Notes under the pieces: generated by a model
What the model was told of the DNA's origin: nothing
What the model saw: the letters and a program-made list of their open reading frames with translations, nothing else
Database searches by the model: none
Position numbers and translations under genes: made by a program
Part shown: one piece after another, positions 18,801 to 31,981 of the stretch
Layout of the letters: each line of letters begins with the position of its first letter
Position numbering within the stretch: position 1 is the first letter of the stretch
DNA from: Piromyces finnis
Taxonomy: Eukaryota > Neocallimastigomycota > Neocallimastigomycetes > Neocallimastigales > Neocallimastigaceae
NCBI GenBank assembly: GCA_002104945.1
Contig: MCFH01000015.1
Coordinates: 228,501 to 292,500 of the forward strand
Length of the DNA: 64,000 nt
Reading direction: 5' to 3'

Positions 18801-19492
18801 CAAAAAAAAAAACGATATTTTTTTTAGAACTAATTAAATAATAAATTATAGTTCCTACTGTATTTCTTTAAAAATAGAATTTATATTTTAAATATTTTTT
18901 AATACTTTAAATATCATATATAAATAAATAACTAATATTTTTATAATGTTCCAGAATGAAAATATTTTTACAATATCAATGCTAAAGAAATTCATTAATA
19001 TTTCTTTTTGTTATATCCTTGCTTAGGATAAATTACAAATCGATAAGGTTGAATAAAGACATTTAAATAAACAATTTTCCAGTTCATTGAGGTCTCATGT
19101 TCTGTATATAACGGTTTTCGCAACTTTTCTTACAAAAACAATTTTTATTATTAGTAATTCTATAAAAATACTTTTTTAATAGGCTTAACTAAGATATCTA
19201 ACATCTTACACCGATATGGCAAAAATTTATCGTATTGTTCTATTATACAGAGTCCAGTGTTAATAACTCAATAAATGGCATAAAGGGAATTTGATAGACA
19301 CCATTCTGTCCTATTTTATATTACTTTGTTTTAGGTTAGGGATTAATTTCAAATAGCACAATTTTCAAAGTTCATTGAAACAGGCTACAACTTTAAAATT
19401 TTTTTTTATCTTTTATTAATATTATTTATTATTTAATAAGCAATGAAATTTCAAAAATTAAACAAATAAAATAAGGTGTATTTTCTTCCTTG

Positions 19493-19523
<31 letters not shown>

Positions 19524-21218
19524 GAAAGAAAAGATTAATATTATACATTAATCTATAATTAAATTAGAAAATTGAAAATATATCAAAAAAAATCAAACAT
19601 CTTAATGCTCATAAAAAATAACTTTTAATAATGAAATAATGATAAAATAATTAAATAAATAAATTATAAAAATAATGATATACTTCAGTAAGTTTAAAAG
19701 AAAAAGAGAATAAAAATAATACAATAATATAATATATTATTAAGGAAAAGTAACATTTAATAGTAGTTCATCTTTTTTTGACTTTAAAAGAATGATATTT
19801 ATTTTTAAATATATATACATTTAATTACATTGTTTTTGGAAAATAGATTATAATGTAATATAATGTAATATCACTTATTTATCATTCTAACCCTTTAAAT
19901 TAATTATTTTTTGAATATTTTTAAAATTAAAAAAAAAAAGCAAAGAAATCAAATTGGGCTATAACTTTAAGGGAAAAGTAAAATGATTAATCAAAGTTTA
20001 ATAATAAACTTTATTTGGAATAGCATTCCATGCTTTTGTTAATCATTCTTTGTTACTAATTTGTTGATAATTTCTTTCTATCATAAATAATAAATATTTT
20101 ATTTCTTTATATTTGACAAGTTAATAAGATTTTATTTAATTCATTAGTAGCTTAAATCTATCATTAAAAGTTGTTACAAAAACATTTTTATTTATATATC
20201 AATTAAAAAAAGTAAAAAATACTCTTTCTAATAAATATTAATTATAGTATATACTAATTTTACATCAAATTAGACAATTACTAGTTGCTACTTAAAAATT
20301 ATTTAAAGAGCAGTCATTTTAAAATTTTACTCTAACCCTAATATTTTAATTTCTGTATTGATAATAATTAAAGTTTCCTTTTTTAATTTATTATAAATTT
20401 ATTGTATTACATTAATTTATATTATAATTATGATTATACCATATATTAATAATACATTAAATATAATAAAGTTTAGTATTATCAAATAGAATTCTCTATA
20501 ATAAATATAAATGAATTGAATTATAGTATATTTGAATAAATACTAAAATATTATTGTTTTGAAATGGTATTTTACATTTTACATCTTTAATTAATTCATA
20601 TTAAATTAAATAATATATTGTTAATAAATTAAAACTATTTATTTATAATAAATTCTACTGTATATTATTATCAAAATAATATATTAATTTGAAATTTTTA
20701 ATAAAAATGCCGAAATCTTTTTTTCTTTTTTTTCTTTTTTTTATTTATTTTATTTGTAATTTCGATAAAATAAAGAATTATATTTTTTTGTATTCAAAAC
20801 TTTATTTTCATTATAAATACTGAAAAAAAGTAAGAAAAAAATAAAAATTAAAAAAAAAAAAAAAATTAATTTTACTAAATAATAAATAGAAAAGAAGAGG
20901 AAATTGTATGAAATAAAATGAAATAAATTTAATATAAAAATTGATATAATTAATAACGACAATAATAATATTAGTAATACTAGTAGTAGAAGTAGTAGTA
21001 GTAGTAGTAGAAGTAGTATTAGTATTAGTATTAGTAATATTAGTAGTAGAAGTAGTAGAAGTAGTAGTAGTAGTATTAATGATAATAGCAGTAGCTTTAA
21101 TTTTATTCATTTTAAATAAAAAAAAAAGATAACTATTAATATGTATTAATTGTATTTTATTATTATATATTATATATATATATATATATAAATTAAAACT
21201 TTGAATAGTATAATCAAC
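15881..21218. other. Long intergenic region
   Basis: No gene is supported. There is a C9 tract at 18456-18464, moderately GC-richer patches near 17800-18250 and 19020-19390 without open frames, and an AGT/AGA trinucleotide repeat at about 20962-21080 just upstream of the next gene. Two CACGTGT sites lie near 16363 and 16411. Confidence 0.55.
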
Positions 21219-21567
21219 ATGAAGACCTTAAATTTAATTTTCATTATTGCCACTTGTTTAATGGCTATTAGCCGTGTTTCTGGTACTTTCTATATCGTTA
21301 AGACTTTTGAAAATTATGGAAAGAAGAGTACCGAAGGTGCCGAAGGTCATCTTACTGCAGATGGTGAAAAGAGAGTTGAATGTTTTGCTGGTTTAGTTGG
21401 TAACAAAATTAACCAACCAGACCATATTTACTACAAGGGTGACGGTACTGATAAGCAAGGAAATGTTAAGGTTAACCCAAGAAAGTTCACTGCTGAGGCT
21501 GTAAGTAAAATTGTTTTAAATATTTTTTTTATACTACTAGTTTAACAACAACAACAACAACAACAAC

Positions 21568-21635
<68 letters not shown>

Positions 21636-22191
21636 GCTTGCTGCAAAATTCGGAGGAATTCCAGTTGATGCTATTAGTAAGGAAGAACAATTAAGTAATC
21701 TCTTAGAACGTACTCATGCGTAAGTAGTATTTTAAAAAAAGTAATATTATAAAAAAATAAAAAGCAATTATATTAATATATTTAATAAATATAAATAGTG
21801 ATGGAAGTCAAAACTCTGTTTTCGTTTGGTCTGATCAAGACAAGGCTAAGGAAGTTGCCAAGTATGTATTTTTATTTTTTTATTTGCAAAAAATAATTTA
21901 TAGAAAAGAGGGAAAAATAAAAATGATTAAATTATAATATTAATAATTATATATATATATATTAATAAAACTAAATAATATAGTGCTTTAGGTGCTGCTT
22001 CTACTCCAGCTGAATTCAACAAGGATAACTATGGTGGTATTTGGATTCTTGAAGGTAGTCAACTTACTGAAGCTACTATGGATTGTCCAGGTCTTTCCAA
22101 TATTAAAACTTCTGGTAGTTTAGCTAATATTCGTTTCTCTGTTATGTCACTTGCTGTTGCTGTTATAGCTTCCCTTTACTTTTTCTTTTAA
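21219..22191 (+). CDS. Secreted, probably GPI-anchored histidine-phosphatase-like protein (catalytic motif missing)
   Basis: Four exons: 21219-21500, 21637-21719, 21799-21861 and 21984-22191, 636 nt, 211 aa. The start is ATG 21219; the upstream in-frame codons have no ATG. Residues 1-22 form a signal peptide ending near SRVSG. The mature N-terminus, FYIVKTFENYG...HLTADGEKRVECFAGLVG, follows the phosphoglycerate-mutase/histidine-phosphatase pattern, where a strand leads to RHG and then to HLT-x-G. Here the strand ends in KTF, so the phosphohistidine motif is absent. The C-terminus has small residues (TSGSLAN) followed by a hydrophobic tail to the stop, as in GPI-anchored proteins. Function is unknown; a cell-surface pseudoenzyme is the best inference. 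Intron 1 contains a CAA/AAT microsatellite right up to the acceptor. Confidence 0.8.
21546..21636 (+). repeat. CAA/AAT microsatellite in intron 1
   Basis: (CAA)n followed by about 20 AAT units, ending directly at the AAG acceptor at 21636. The intron therefore has no ordinary pyrimidine tract. Confidence 0.9.
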
Positions 22192-22674
22192 ATAAATTTA
22201 GATTACTATTACTATTGAAAGGATACTTTTCCTCACTATTATAAAAAGAGAGGAATGTAATTAATATTTTATAAATATATAAAAGAAAATAAGCAAAACA
22301 AAAAAATGAAAAAAAAAAAGAAAATTAATTTTTTTTTCATTTTGCTTATTTTTTTTACTCCAAAAACATTTTTTTTAAATAGAAAAAAAAAAAAAAATAA
22401 AATAAAAAATAGAAAAATAAAATATTTTTTTTTAAAAAAAAGTATAAAAAAGATGTGAATTTCAAAGAACATTTTGATGGGGTGTAAAAATCAATGACGC
22501 ATATTAACATGATAAAACTTTTTTTATAAACAATTGATAAAGTTGTTTATTGAATGGTATGATTTAAAAGTAGATTATAAAGAAAGAAGTATATATATAA
22601 AATTGTTTTACATTTCTTTTTTAATAGTGAAAATTATTATTATATAAATTGTATTTTTTTTTTTTTAATGGTTA
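22192..22674. other. Convergent intergenic spacer
   Basis: A spacer between two genes that end facing each other. It holds only A/T homopolymer blocks (22310-22450) and no gene. Presumably it contains both 3' ends. Confidence 0.7.
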
Positions 22675-24163
22675 TTAATCCTTTAAGAAATAATTTGGAT
22701 TAGTTTTAACCTTTCGTAGAGTATTGTTATGCCAATCTTGTATAACTTTTAATGGGAAGAATTGTTCTCCTCGTTCGTTGGTTAGGAGAGAAGAAGAAAA
22801 ACTGGAACAATAGTTATATAAGTTTTCAATAATTTTAGTTGTAATTTTTTCAGCATTGGCCATAGTAGAAGCTTTAGATGAAGCAATGACAGCTTCACTT
22901 GATTGAATTTGTGCTATGACTTGATCTATTGGTTCAATTGAAATACCTAATTCAGCTGAAACACCACCCATCATTGGTCCACCAAATGGTGAATCTGATG
23001 GTATTGATTTAGCATTGGCTAATTTGAAGATAGCACTTGGTTTATCATTACTATTATTATCAATATTAAAATATAAAGTATACATATTATTATTATTATT
23101 ATCATTATCATCCATATTATCATCATTCTAATTAATATATTGAAATATATATGCTTATTTTTGTAGATTTTTTTAATTACAAAACCATTTACCTTAACAT
23201 TCCTAATAATCTCCAATCTGGAATTGGTTGTGGCCTTGATTTATTATTTTGGTTTAATAAAATAAAATAAAATAAAAAAAATTTATTAGCATAGTAGTGG
23301 AAAAAAAAAAAAAAAGAGACAGAGTAAAATATTTAAAATTTTCCATTATTAATATATACCAATAAAAATGTACAGTGGCAGCATAACCATCTGGGAACTA
23401 TTTATTCATAATAATAAAAATATTCATTATTATTAATATATTATTACTTTTTATATACTATTACTTTATTTTTACAATACTTACTGGCATTGTACCGGTC
23501 ATAAATACGACAATATGGTTAATATCTTGAGCTTGTGGAAGTTCAAAGACATACTAATTATTTTATAGAAATATTTAGAATTCATTCGTAATTCAATTGT
23601 CAAATATCAAAAAAATTTTATATCTAATAACTACCTTGTTTGAATCAACTTTTTTATTTAATAAATTTATAAAAAATGTATTATTATCAATTGTTAAATA
23701 GGAATAAATATTAATTTGTTGAATATATATATATATATATACATGTATATAAATATTTATTGAAATTTTTATTATATACCTTGCTTAACGTCGGTTTGAA
23801 TCTAAGATTATTTCCAATTTTTTTTATTTTATTTTTTTTTTTTTTGAAATCATTTTATTGAGATGATTTTTTTTAAATTATAAAATATTAATATATAATA
23901 ATTTTTATTTGAAATTCGAATATATATATATATATTATATTTAATATTATAGCTTTTTTTTTTTTTTTTTTTTTTTGAAGAAATTTCATTTTTTGATAAA
24001 ACTTACAAGTCTTCCAGCTTTATTAGTTGAAATAATTAAATTTTTTTTTATTATTTTTAGAAATTTTAGAGTATAGGTTAAATTTCTATCCATAATATTA
24101 CTTTTTAAAGAAATATTAATATTTTATTTCTCCAAGATAATTACCAACAATACAGCCAAACAT
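22675..24163 (-). CDS. Hikeshi / OPI10 homologue (nuclear import of Hsp70)
   Basis: Hikeshi carries Hsp70 into the nucleus during heat stress; the yeast relative is OPI10. Eight exons: 24145-24163 (ATG 24163), 24007-24017, 23780-23801, 23635-23648, 23485-23553, 23360-23397, 23193-23234 and 22675-23050. They total 591 nt, 196 aa; human Hikeshi is 197 aa as I recall it. Blocks in order: MFGCIVAGRLIQT, YVFELP...INHIVVFMTGTMPFPDGYAATVHFYW, DWRLLGML, DKPSAIFKL, PFGGPMMGG, ELGISIEPID and the C-terminal helices ending YFLKD. Every block matches the family and all junction phases agree. Exons of 11, 14, 19 and 22 nt make this unusually fragmented. The ATG-initiated frame at 23115 is not the real start: the last exon begins at 23050. 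Confidence 0.95.
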
Positions 24164-24536
24164 TTTTAGGATGAATATAAATTAAAAATTGAATTTATGG
24201 AAAAGATTCGAGTAAAGGTAAATAAAAAAAGTGTATAATACTATTATGACAGTGGTATATATTGTTTTTTCCCAGAAGAAAAATTTTAAAGGTTTTGTTT
24301 TACTGTAGTATAGATAAAGAAGTTAAGATTAGTTAGATTATTATTATTATCATTTTTAAAAAAATATTTTATTACAAATAGATGGTGTTCTTAAAACACA
24401 TAATAAACTTGTAGTAAAAAACATTTTTATGTACTATTTTCTTTATCTATTTTTTCTTCTTCTTTTGTTTATTTAATATATATATATTTCCCTTCCAACA
24501 ACATTCTTATTATAGGCAAGTTGAAATGAGTTGAAA

Positions 24537-24574
<38 letters not shown>

Positions 24575-26381
24575 ATTATTTTTTTTTTAATAAATAAAAA
24601 AAAAGTTGATTATTTAAACTCAAATTTTATAAATAATTTTCTTGATTTCTTATAGTCGATACCTTTTTTTTTTTTTATTCAACTCTTTTTTATTTAAATT
24701 GCTAATGAAACTTTAAGATATTTAACTTTTTTTTAATACTTTTAATTACGAGATTTTTTTTTTAAAAATTAATAAAAGTTTATGTGTCATTTTCGATAAT
24801 CAACTTTGTATTTTATAGTTTAAGGAATATATATAATATATATATATATATTTAATTATCATTATTACCACTTTTTTTTTAAATTACCTTTTTTTATTAC
24901 TTTGTCTTCTTTTATAAATGTTGAATTTTAAAAAAAAAAATAAAATTTTAGTTTAAAAAAAAAAAACTTTTTAAATATAAAAAAAAATCTTTTTTCTTTT
25001 TAATAATAATTAAAGTTTAATAGAAAAAAGAAATTTATCGAACATTTTTAGGATTAATTATGGGAAGATTCTTTGTAGGTGAAGGCTACATTTCTGCCAA
25101 AAAAAAAATCTTAATTTTTAATAAAATTTTATTTCTATTCATTTAATTTATTTGATTATATTATTAATATATTATGTTCATATATTATTTAATAAAGTTG
25201 CATCTGCTGCTGAAATTAAAAATGGTGTCTTTTACATTTTATGATGAAAACTAAAGAAAAATATTAGGAACATAGAAGAAGAGGTTATTAATAAGGAATA
25301 ATAACAACAAATAGTAATACTTTATTTAATGATAATAAGGAATAATAGAAAATAGAAAACAATAATAAATAATAATATAACTATATAATAATAATAATCA
25401 TAGTTATTCATTAACATTGATACTATATTTAATTAATTATATTAGAAAAAAAAAAAAAGAAAGAGTCCTTTAAATGAAATTTCTTATTGAATTTTTCTTT
25501 TTAATTTCATTATAGTTAGTTTGTTATTATATTCATGTTCATTATTGATTAATTATTAATTTTTTTATAGGATTCTTTTTTATTTGAAATGAGCTTTATT
25601 TAAAAGTTATAAAAATTCATCTTTTAAAAATTGAATGTTTTACTTTCTTTTTAATGGTTGTAAATTTAAAATGCTTTTAGCGTTTGAATTTAAAATTATA
25701 ACTAACTTTTTTTTTATTTTATTTGAATAATGACTTTATTTCATTTTTATAAAAAAAAAAATAAGAATTAGAATTATTTATATATCATGTTTGCTTGTAA
25801 AACAGGAAATAAAAAATTAAAGTTTTTACAGTTTAATAAAAAAAAAAAAAAAACAATTTATATATTTAACATTTTGATAAAAAAAATAACAATATGTTTT
25901 ATGAGTTTATCGTTAAAGTTATAGTATTACAAGAATAGCAACTATATATTATTATTGTGAAAATTTAATTTTTTAAACATTTCAAAAGAGTACTTCAGAA
26001 ATACATTATCATTCTTTTATCAATTAATTAACTATTACTTTCTTGGAGGATTTATATCTGAATATCATTATTATTTTTTTTTTTTTTAAAAAAAAAACAG
26101 GACATCAAAAAATTAATATTATATGATTAAAAAAGAAAGAGAGAACTAATATTGAAATAAAAAGATTTTTTAATAAAATTTATATTATTTCAATAATAAT
26201 AAAAATAAAAAAGACTTTTTTTTTTTAACCAAATAAAAATATATATATATATATTTGGATATCAAGCAGTAGAAAATATCATAAAAAATTAATAAAAAAA
26301 TAAATAATAGTTAAATAATTATTATATTACAATTACTTCTACTACCACTACCACTTTTACTATTAATAATAAAATAATAAA
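24164..26381. other. Divergent intergenic region with possible decayed fragment
   Basis: A region between two divergently transcribed genes, with homopolymers throughout. At 25052-25104 (+) a short open stretch reads RTFLGLIMGRFFVGEG..., faintly like the GRF-x-G motif of major-facilitator sugar transporters, and 25196-25240 reads VASAAEIKNGVFY. The fragments are too short to call a gene. Confidence 0.45.
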
Positions 26382-29300
26382 ATGGTTGTTAAGAAAAAGG
26401 ATAAAGGTCATAAGAAAACTAAAAATGGTAAATCCAAAAAAGAACCAAAAATTGATCCAAAAATTGAAGTAGAATATATGAGAAATCCTGCTATGGAAAA
26501 ATTGTATGGATCATTATTATTTTAAGTAATTCTAATATTAATAAATTTTTAATTTTCTAAAACCTCTTTTTTTTTTTTTTTTTTAAATGTATATTATTAA
26601 TTAATAATAAATTGACAATAGATTTGAAAATGCTTCCAGGGAAAATGAACAGTATAAAGTAAGAATCGAAACTTTAATTAAAACTATTGATAATTTACAA
26701 GAAACATGTCGTACCCAAGATCATGATGCTGTAAGTTATTCACAAATATATATATAGATTGAATAAAATTAGTGTTATTATAGTAAATATATATCTACAT
26801 ACTGTGTTAAAAAATGATTTTATTGAAATCTATTCTTTCCTATTATTTTTTCTTTTTAATTTATTTTTAATTAGTTGGAAATCATATCATCACTTCAAAA
26901 AGAATCTGAATCTAAAGATACAAAAATAAAATTATTAGAAGGTCAAATGGATAATGAACGTGAAACAGCAAGATTAGAAAAAGAATCTATAATAAGAGAT
27001 TATGAAAATCAAATTTCAGGTAATATTTTATTTATATATATATATATATATAAATATCAAAATTATAAAAATAAATAGAATAATAAATATTATTATATTA
27101 GGTTAAATTAGGAATTCATTAATAAATACTATTCTTATATATAAATAATCTTATTAATTATTTTTTTTCATATAATTATGCAATAATAGATTTAAAAGAG
27201 GTTTTAAGAGAAAAAGAAACTTCTCTAAAAGTTATTAAAGATGAATTTAATGTTTTAAAAGATTTTAGAGTAGGCAACCTATTATTCCTGTTATTTTTTT
27301 TTTATAATAATTTTTATTAAATATGGATACAATATTTTCTTTTAAAGAAAAAATTAAACTTGATAGTGAAACTAGATTTTATGATAAAAAAAAAAAACCC
27401 AAATTTTAATAATTATATCTATATGTTATATGGTATTTAATTTATAATTTTTTATAATGGAATTAGAGGAAAAGGCGTGAATTGATGCAAGAATTGGAAA
27501 GGAAAAATAATGATATGATTGAGATAGAAAAGACGAATAAAGATAAAATAGATCGATTAGAAAAGAAATTTTTTGAAGAAAAAGTTAGACTTCAAAAGGA
27601 AACAAATAAAAAATTATCTGAATTAGCATCTAAAGCTCATGAGGTAGGAATAAATAAATATTGTTAATAAATCCTGCTATTATTATTATTATCGTTTTTT
27701 TAAAAGTTTATACAAACTAAATATATATATATAAATATATAATATTTAAATATTTAAAAAAAAGGAAGCAATTTTAAATTTAAAACAAACAACCAAAGAA
27801 GTGTATAAAGAAAATTTACGTATGGCAGATGCTTTAAGATATCATGTTATGGAAGGAGAAGGACTTCAAAAATTAAATAATCAATTATCTGTTACAAATA
27901 AACAACTTTTAGAAGAAAAAGATCTTAATTCTATTATTGTAAAAGAAAAAATTATGCAATCAAAAAAACAAAATGATCAAGTATGTATTATATATATTTT
28001 ATGTATTATATGTATTACATATTATTCATTAAAATAATCTATATAATCTATATGAAAATAAATAGTTAAAAATTACCTTTTTTTTTTTCATCACATCCTA
28101 CCTTTATATATTTTTATATTATTTCTGTAGATTAAGGAATTACAAAATAAAGTGATATCCATGGAATATACCTTGAGTCATATTGTTAGAGAATTCGATC
28201 AAGAAAAAGAAATGATAAGCAAATTAGCAAAACAAGAAATTGATAAAGTTAGATGTACAGTCGATACCTTGAAAAGTGAATTAGACATAAGAATTAAACA
28301 AATGAAACAAATAAGAGTAAAATTATATAGTGATTTATATTTTAAAAAATAACTATTTTTTGTTTTTATATAATGTATATTTGATATGATCTTTTTTTTT
28401 TTTTTTTTTTTTAAAATTCAATATGTCGGATTGACTACTTTTTTTTCTTTATATATTATTTATTTATATTATTATAAGTATCATAGATTCATTTATAACT
28501 GATTATATTATTATTATTAATATTATTATTGTAAATAAAGAGAATAGCACAACATATTTTAGATCAAAGAACAGATTTAGAAACATTTTTTATGGATGCC
28601 TTGGATCATGTTAAAATTGAAATATGTCATGAACGAGAAGAAAGACGTAGACGTGAAGCCGAAGAATATAATCGAAAAATTAAAAATGTTAGTAATGCTA
28701 ATTTTATTCTTTTTAATTAAAAAAAAAGAGAAAAATTACATATTATATTAATACATGTATATTCATTAAAAAAAAAGAAAAACATTTAAAATAATATATT
28801 AAACATTAATCTATATATCCATTGGTGATTCATTATTACTAATAACAATAATAATATTGATATTAATAATAATAATTTCTATCTATCTATATGCGACTAC
28901 AAAATTTATTAGGTATTAAAATCTCATGACACAAATGATGCTGAAAGTTTAAATAAGGAAGTTGAGGAACAAAAATTACGAGTGAAAAAGAATGCAAATA
29001 AGATTGATATTACTCAATTATCATGGAAGGATAAAGAGAGAGTATTACGTATTTTATTTGCAAAAATGAATGGTATAGCAATGCAAGGCAGTGATGGTAA
29101 TGAAGAGAATAAAATTAGTAGTGGTGATTATCAAATGGATGAAAATTCGAAAAAACAAAAAGATGATGATGAAGAAGGTAGTGAATATACAGAAAATAGT
29201 GAGGAAGAAAAAGAAGGAGGAGAAGAAGAAGATGTTGCTTATGATTCAAATATTGAATATATTTCTGATATTGAATCCATTGATATGATAGAAGAAATGA

Positions 29301-29923
29301 GAAAACAAGAAAAGGAAAAAGATTCCGATCAATTAATTCTTGATAGTATACGGAATCAACAACTGCAAAAAAATGTACATGAATCTAATATTATTAGTAT
29401 TGGAGATAGAGATAGTAAAGAAAATATTGTTAATGAATTTCCAAGTCCACATCCACCATTAAATGAACCTCAAAATAAAGATATTATCAGTAGAAATAAA
29501 AAGAGAAGTAACAGTAGTTTAAGTCATTCAAATTCAAGACTACTAATGCAATTAAATAATAATGATACTAATATCATTACAACCACCACCAATAATAGTG
29601 ATAATAACAATAATATGGATTCAAATGAAGCAACATCGCCTATACCACCACAAGAAGTCAATAATAGTGGTTCTATAAAGGCAACAACAAAAGAAATCAT
29701 GAAATCAGATGAAAGTTTGAATAAATTTATAGAAGATGGAATTAAAGATTGTCATAAATCAGAAGAAGAGTTAAAAGCTCAGTCAATGGAAACTTTTGAT
29801 GAGTTTTTGAAAAGAAGTATGAGTAAGGTTAATGAGGGGGATGTTGATGAAAAAAATGAAGATCACAAAACTACTGAATATGATACAAGTAATATAACTG
29901 AAGCACAATTAATTGATGATTAA
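26382..29923 (+). CDS. BBOF1/CCDC176-like basal-body and axoneme coiled-coil protein
   Basis: Animal BBOF1 is a ciliary protein needed for basal-body alignment and axoneme integrity; here it probably serves the zoospore flagellum. Nine exons: 26382-26503, 26622-26730, 26875-27019, 27190-27269, 27467-27643, 27765-27980, 28131-28316, 28541-28687 and 28913-29923. They total 2193 nt, 730 aa. The N-terminus is Lys-rich (MVVKKKDKGHKK). Exons 2-8 form a continuous coiled coil. The family signature closes the conserved part: RTDLETFFMDALDHVKIEI, then DITQLSWKDKERVLRILFAKMNG, matching the BBOF1 C-terminus as I remember it. About 270 further residues are acidic, Asn/Ser-rich and probably disordered, which is longer than in animals. 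Exon 8 uses the less usual donor GTTAGT. Confidence 0.85.
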
Positions 29924-31981
29924 TATATAAATATGGAACAGCATAAATGATGCTTTTTTTTTTTTAAATAAAAAAAGAAAAAACATTAATGAAAGAATAA
30001 TAGTTATTCTCATCCTTTCTCTTTTCACATAAAATAAATAATAATCAGTTCAGTATATAGGATGAAAAAAAATAACAACAACAACAGCAACAACAAAATT
30101 TAATACTTTAATATCATTTTTCATAATATTTTTTTTGTATATTTTATTCTTTATTTAAAACAAAAAAGAATAAATATATACATCTTTTTTCATTATTAAA
30201 TAATCAAAATAGTAAAATAAAAAGTTTTTATTTCATACTATTATTATCATTATAAATATTTTATTATATATTTCCCCCTTGATATTAATACAAGCAATAC
30301 AACATCATTATTTATTAAATTATATTTTTAAATAGTTAAAAGTAAAAAAAAAATACATTTTTTTATTTATATATTTTAATGACGATACCATATAATTTTT
30401 CTTTTATTATTAAAATAAAATATACATTGAAATGTATTTTGTTAAAATTATATAAAAAAAAAAAAAAAAAAAATAAAAGCTATTTATTATAAATTAAAAA
30501 AAAAAAAATAATTTTATATATTTTGTTAATGTCATATCGTTAATAACATTTGAAAGGAAAAACTAAATGAGACATTTTAAAATTGATAGGAATATATTCT
30601 TTTTTTTTTTTTTTATTAATTTCATGATTCATTCTCTAAGAAAATTAATAATAAACCAAACTAAACTTTTTTTAAAAAAAGTTAGGTCATTCAATACATA
30701 TTTAATATTAGAATTTTTTAATTACATATTTAAATCATTATAAAAGTTTATCTTTTAGTTTTTTTTTGGCAGTAGATAACGTAGATAACAACAACAGAAA
30801 TAACAATACATAATAATATACCAATTAAAAAAGAATATTAAATTTTATTTTTTTTTTCTATAATGTTTATTACCATTTCATTTAAATTGTAGAAATATAT
30901 CTTTTAAAGAAAAAAGATATATATAAATTATTAGTAAAGTATTTATTAATATTGAAATAAATTATTTTAATGTTAACCTTTTTTTATAAATATAAAAAAA
31001 ATAAAAACATATATAATTTATATTAATAATGATATAGATAATATACCTATTTATTACAACTATGATATTTTCTTTTATTTTTTGATATATATAATATTAT
31101 AGTAGGATAAAAGCCTACAATTTATTTTTTTTTCATATAAATAATTAGAGTTTTTAATGCATTTACTAATGAAAAATTAAAGTTTTCCGTAACCTTAATT
31201 TCGCAAAAGAACATCATACGAAAAAAAAAAAAAAAAACCTTAAAAAAAAAGAGAAAAATCTATCATGATTAATGTTATTAAAAACTTAAAATTATAACAT
31301 ACTAAATAACTATTGATTGATTCATTTATTTTTTTTTATACCTCTAAATAATTTTCAAAATACTATCAGTACTGTAAGGTTAAGCTATCTATATAGTTTT
31401 ATTTTTTTGTTGTTTGAATTGTTGTTTCAATTGAATAAAATAATTCCGTTATTTAATATATTTTCCATATATAGTATAATTAATGAATAATATTGTTTGT
31501 TATCAATTTGGTAATATTAATAATAAAAATGTATCTTTGTATTTTTTTTTTATGCGTGTTACTAACATTGTAAAAAAAAGGTCATCTTTCATTGCCTATA
31601 AAGTTCTGCTTACATTTTTCAAGTTTTTGGTATTTTTTATGCTAAAACCTTTTAACTTTTCTTGTTTAAAATTTTAATTAAAAACTTTAATTCTTAACCA
31701 AAAAAGGAAAAATTTAATTAATTTTTTTTTAAAAAATCTACGAACTTTAATCCTAAAAATGTTTACATCCTACAAAAAAAAAAGATCTTCACCACTAAAA
31801 ATTAAAAAATTCTGGCTGCAAAGGATTAAATAATAAAAAAAAAATTTTTTTTTTACTATTAAAAAATCTTTAAATAAAAAATAAATAAAAATAAAAATTC
31901 CCATCTTTTATAAAAATTATTTTTAATTCACCAATTTCTCATTTTTTTTTTTTTATATTTCTTTGAAACTCTCAAAGTAAA
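29924..31981. other. Intergenic region, nothing coding seen
   Basis: An AT-rich spacer between two plus-strand genes. A 64-codon frame at 31483-31677 has no family resemblance and is F/K/I-rich like chance frames here. Neither promoter nor RNA gene was recognised. Confidence 0.6.

Noticed and set aside
19018-19400. Two similar stretches about 300 bp apart (CAATTTTC-x-AGTTCATTGA) as possible terminal repeats
   Set aside because: Only about 20 bases match well. In DNA of this composition that is weak evidence, and nothing element-like lies between them.
20811-21110. Thr/Asn-rich minus-strand frame
   Set aside because: Created by an AGT/AGA trinucleotide repeat in the upstream region of the 21219 gene; no conserved feature.
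23019-23115. ATG at 23115 as the start of a short Asn-rich protein
   Set aside because: This is intron sequence. The true exon begins at 23050 and joins upstream Hikeshi exons in phase.
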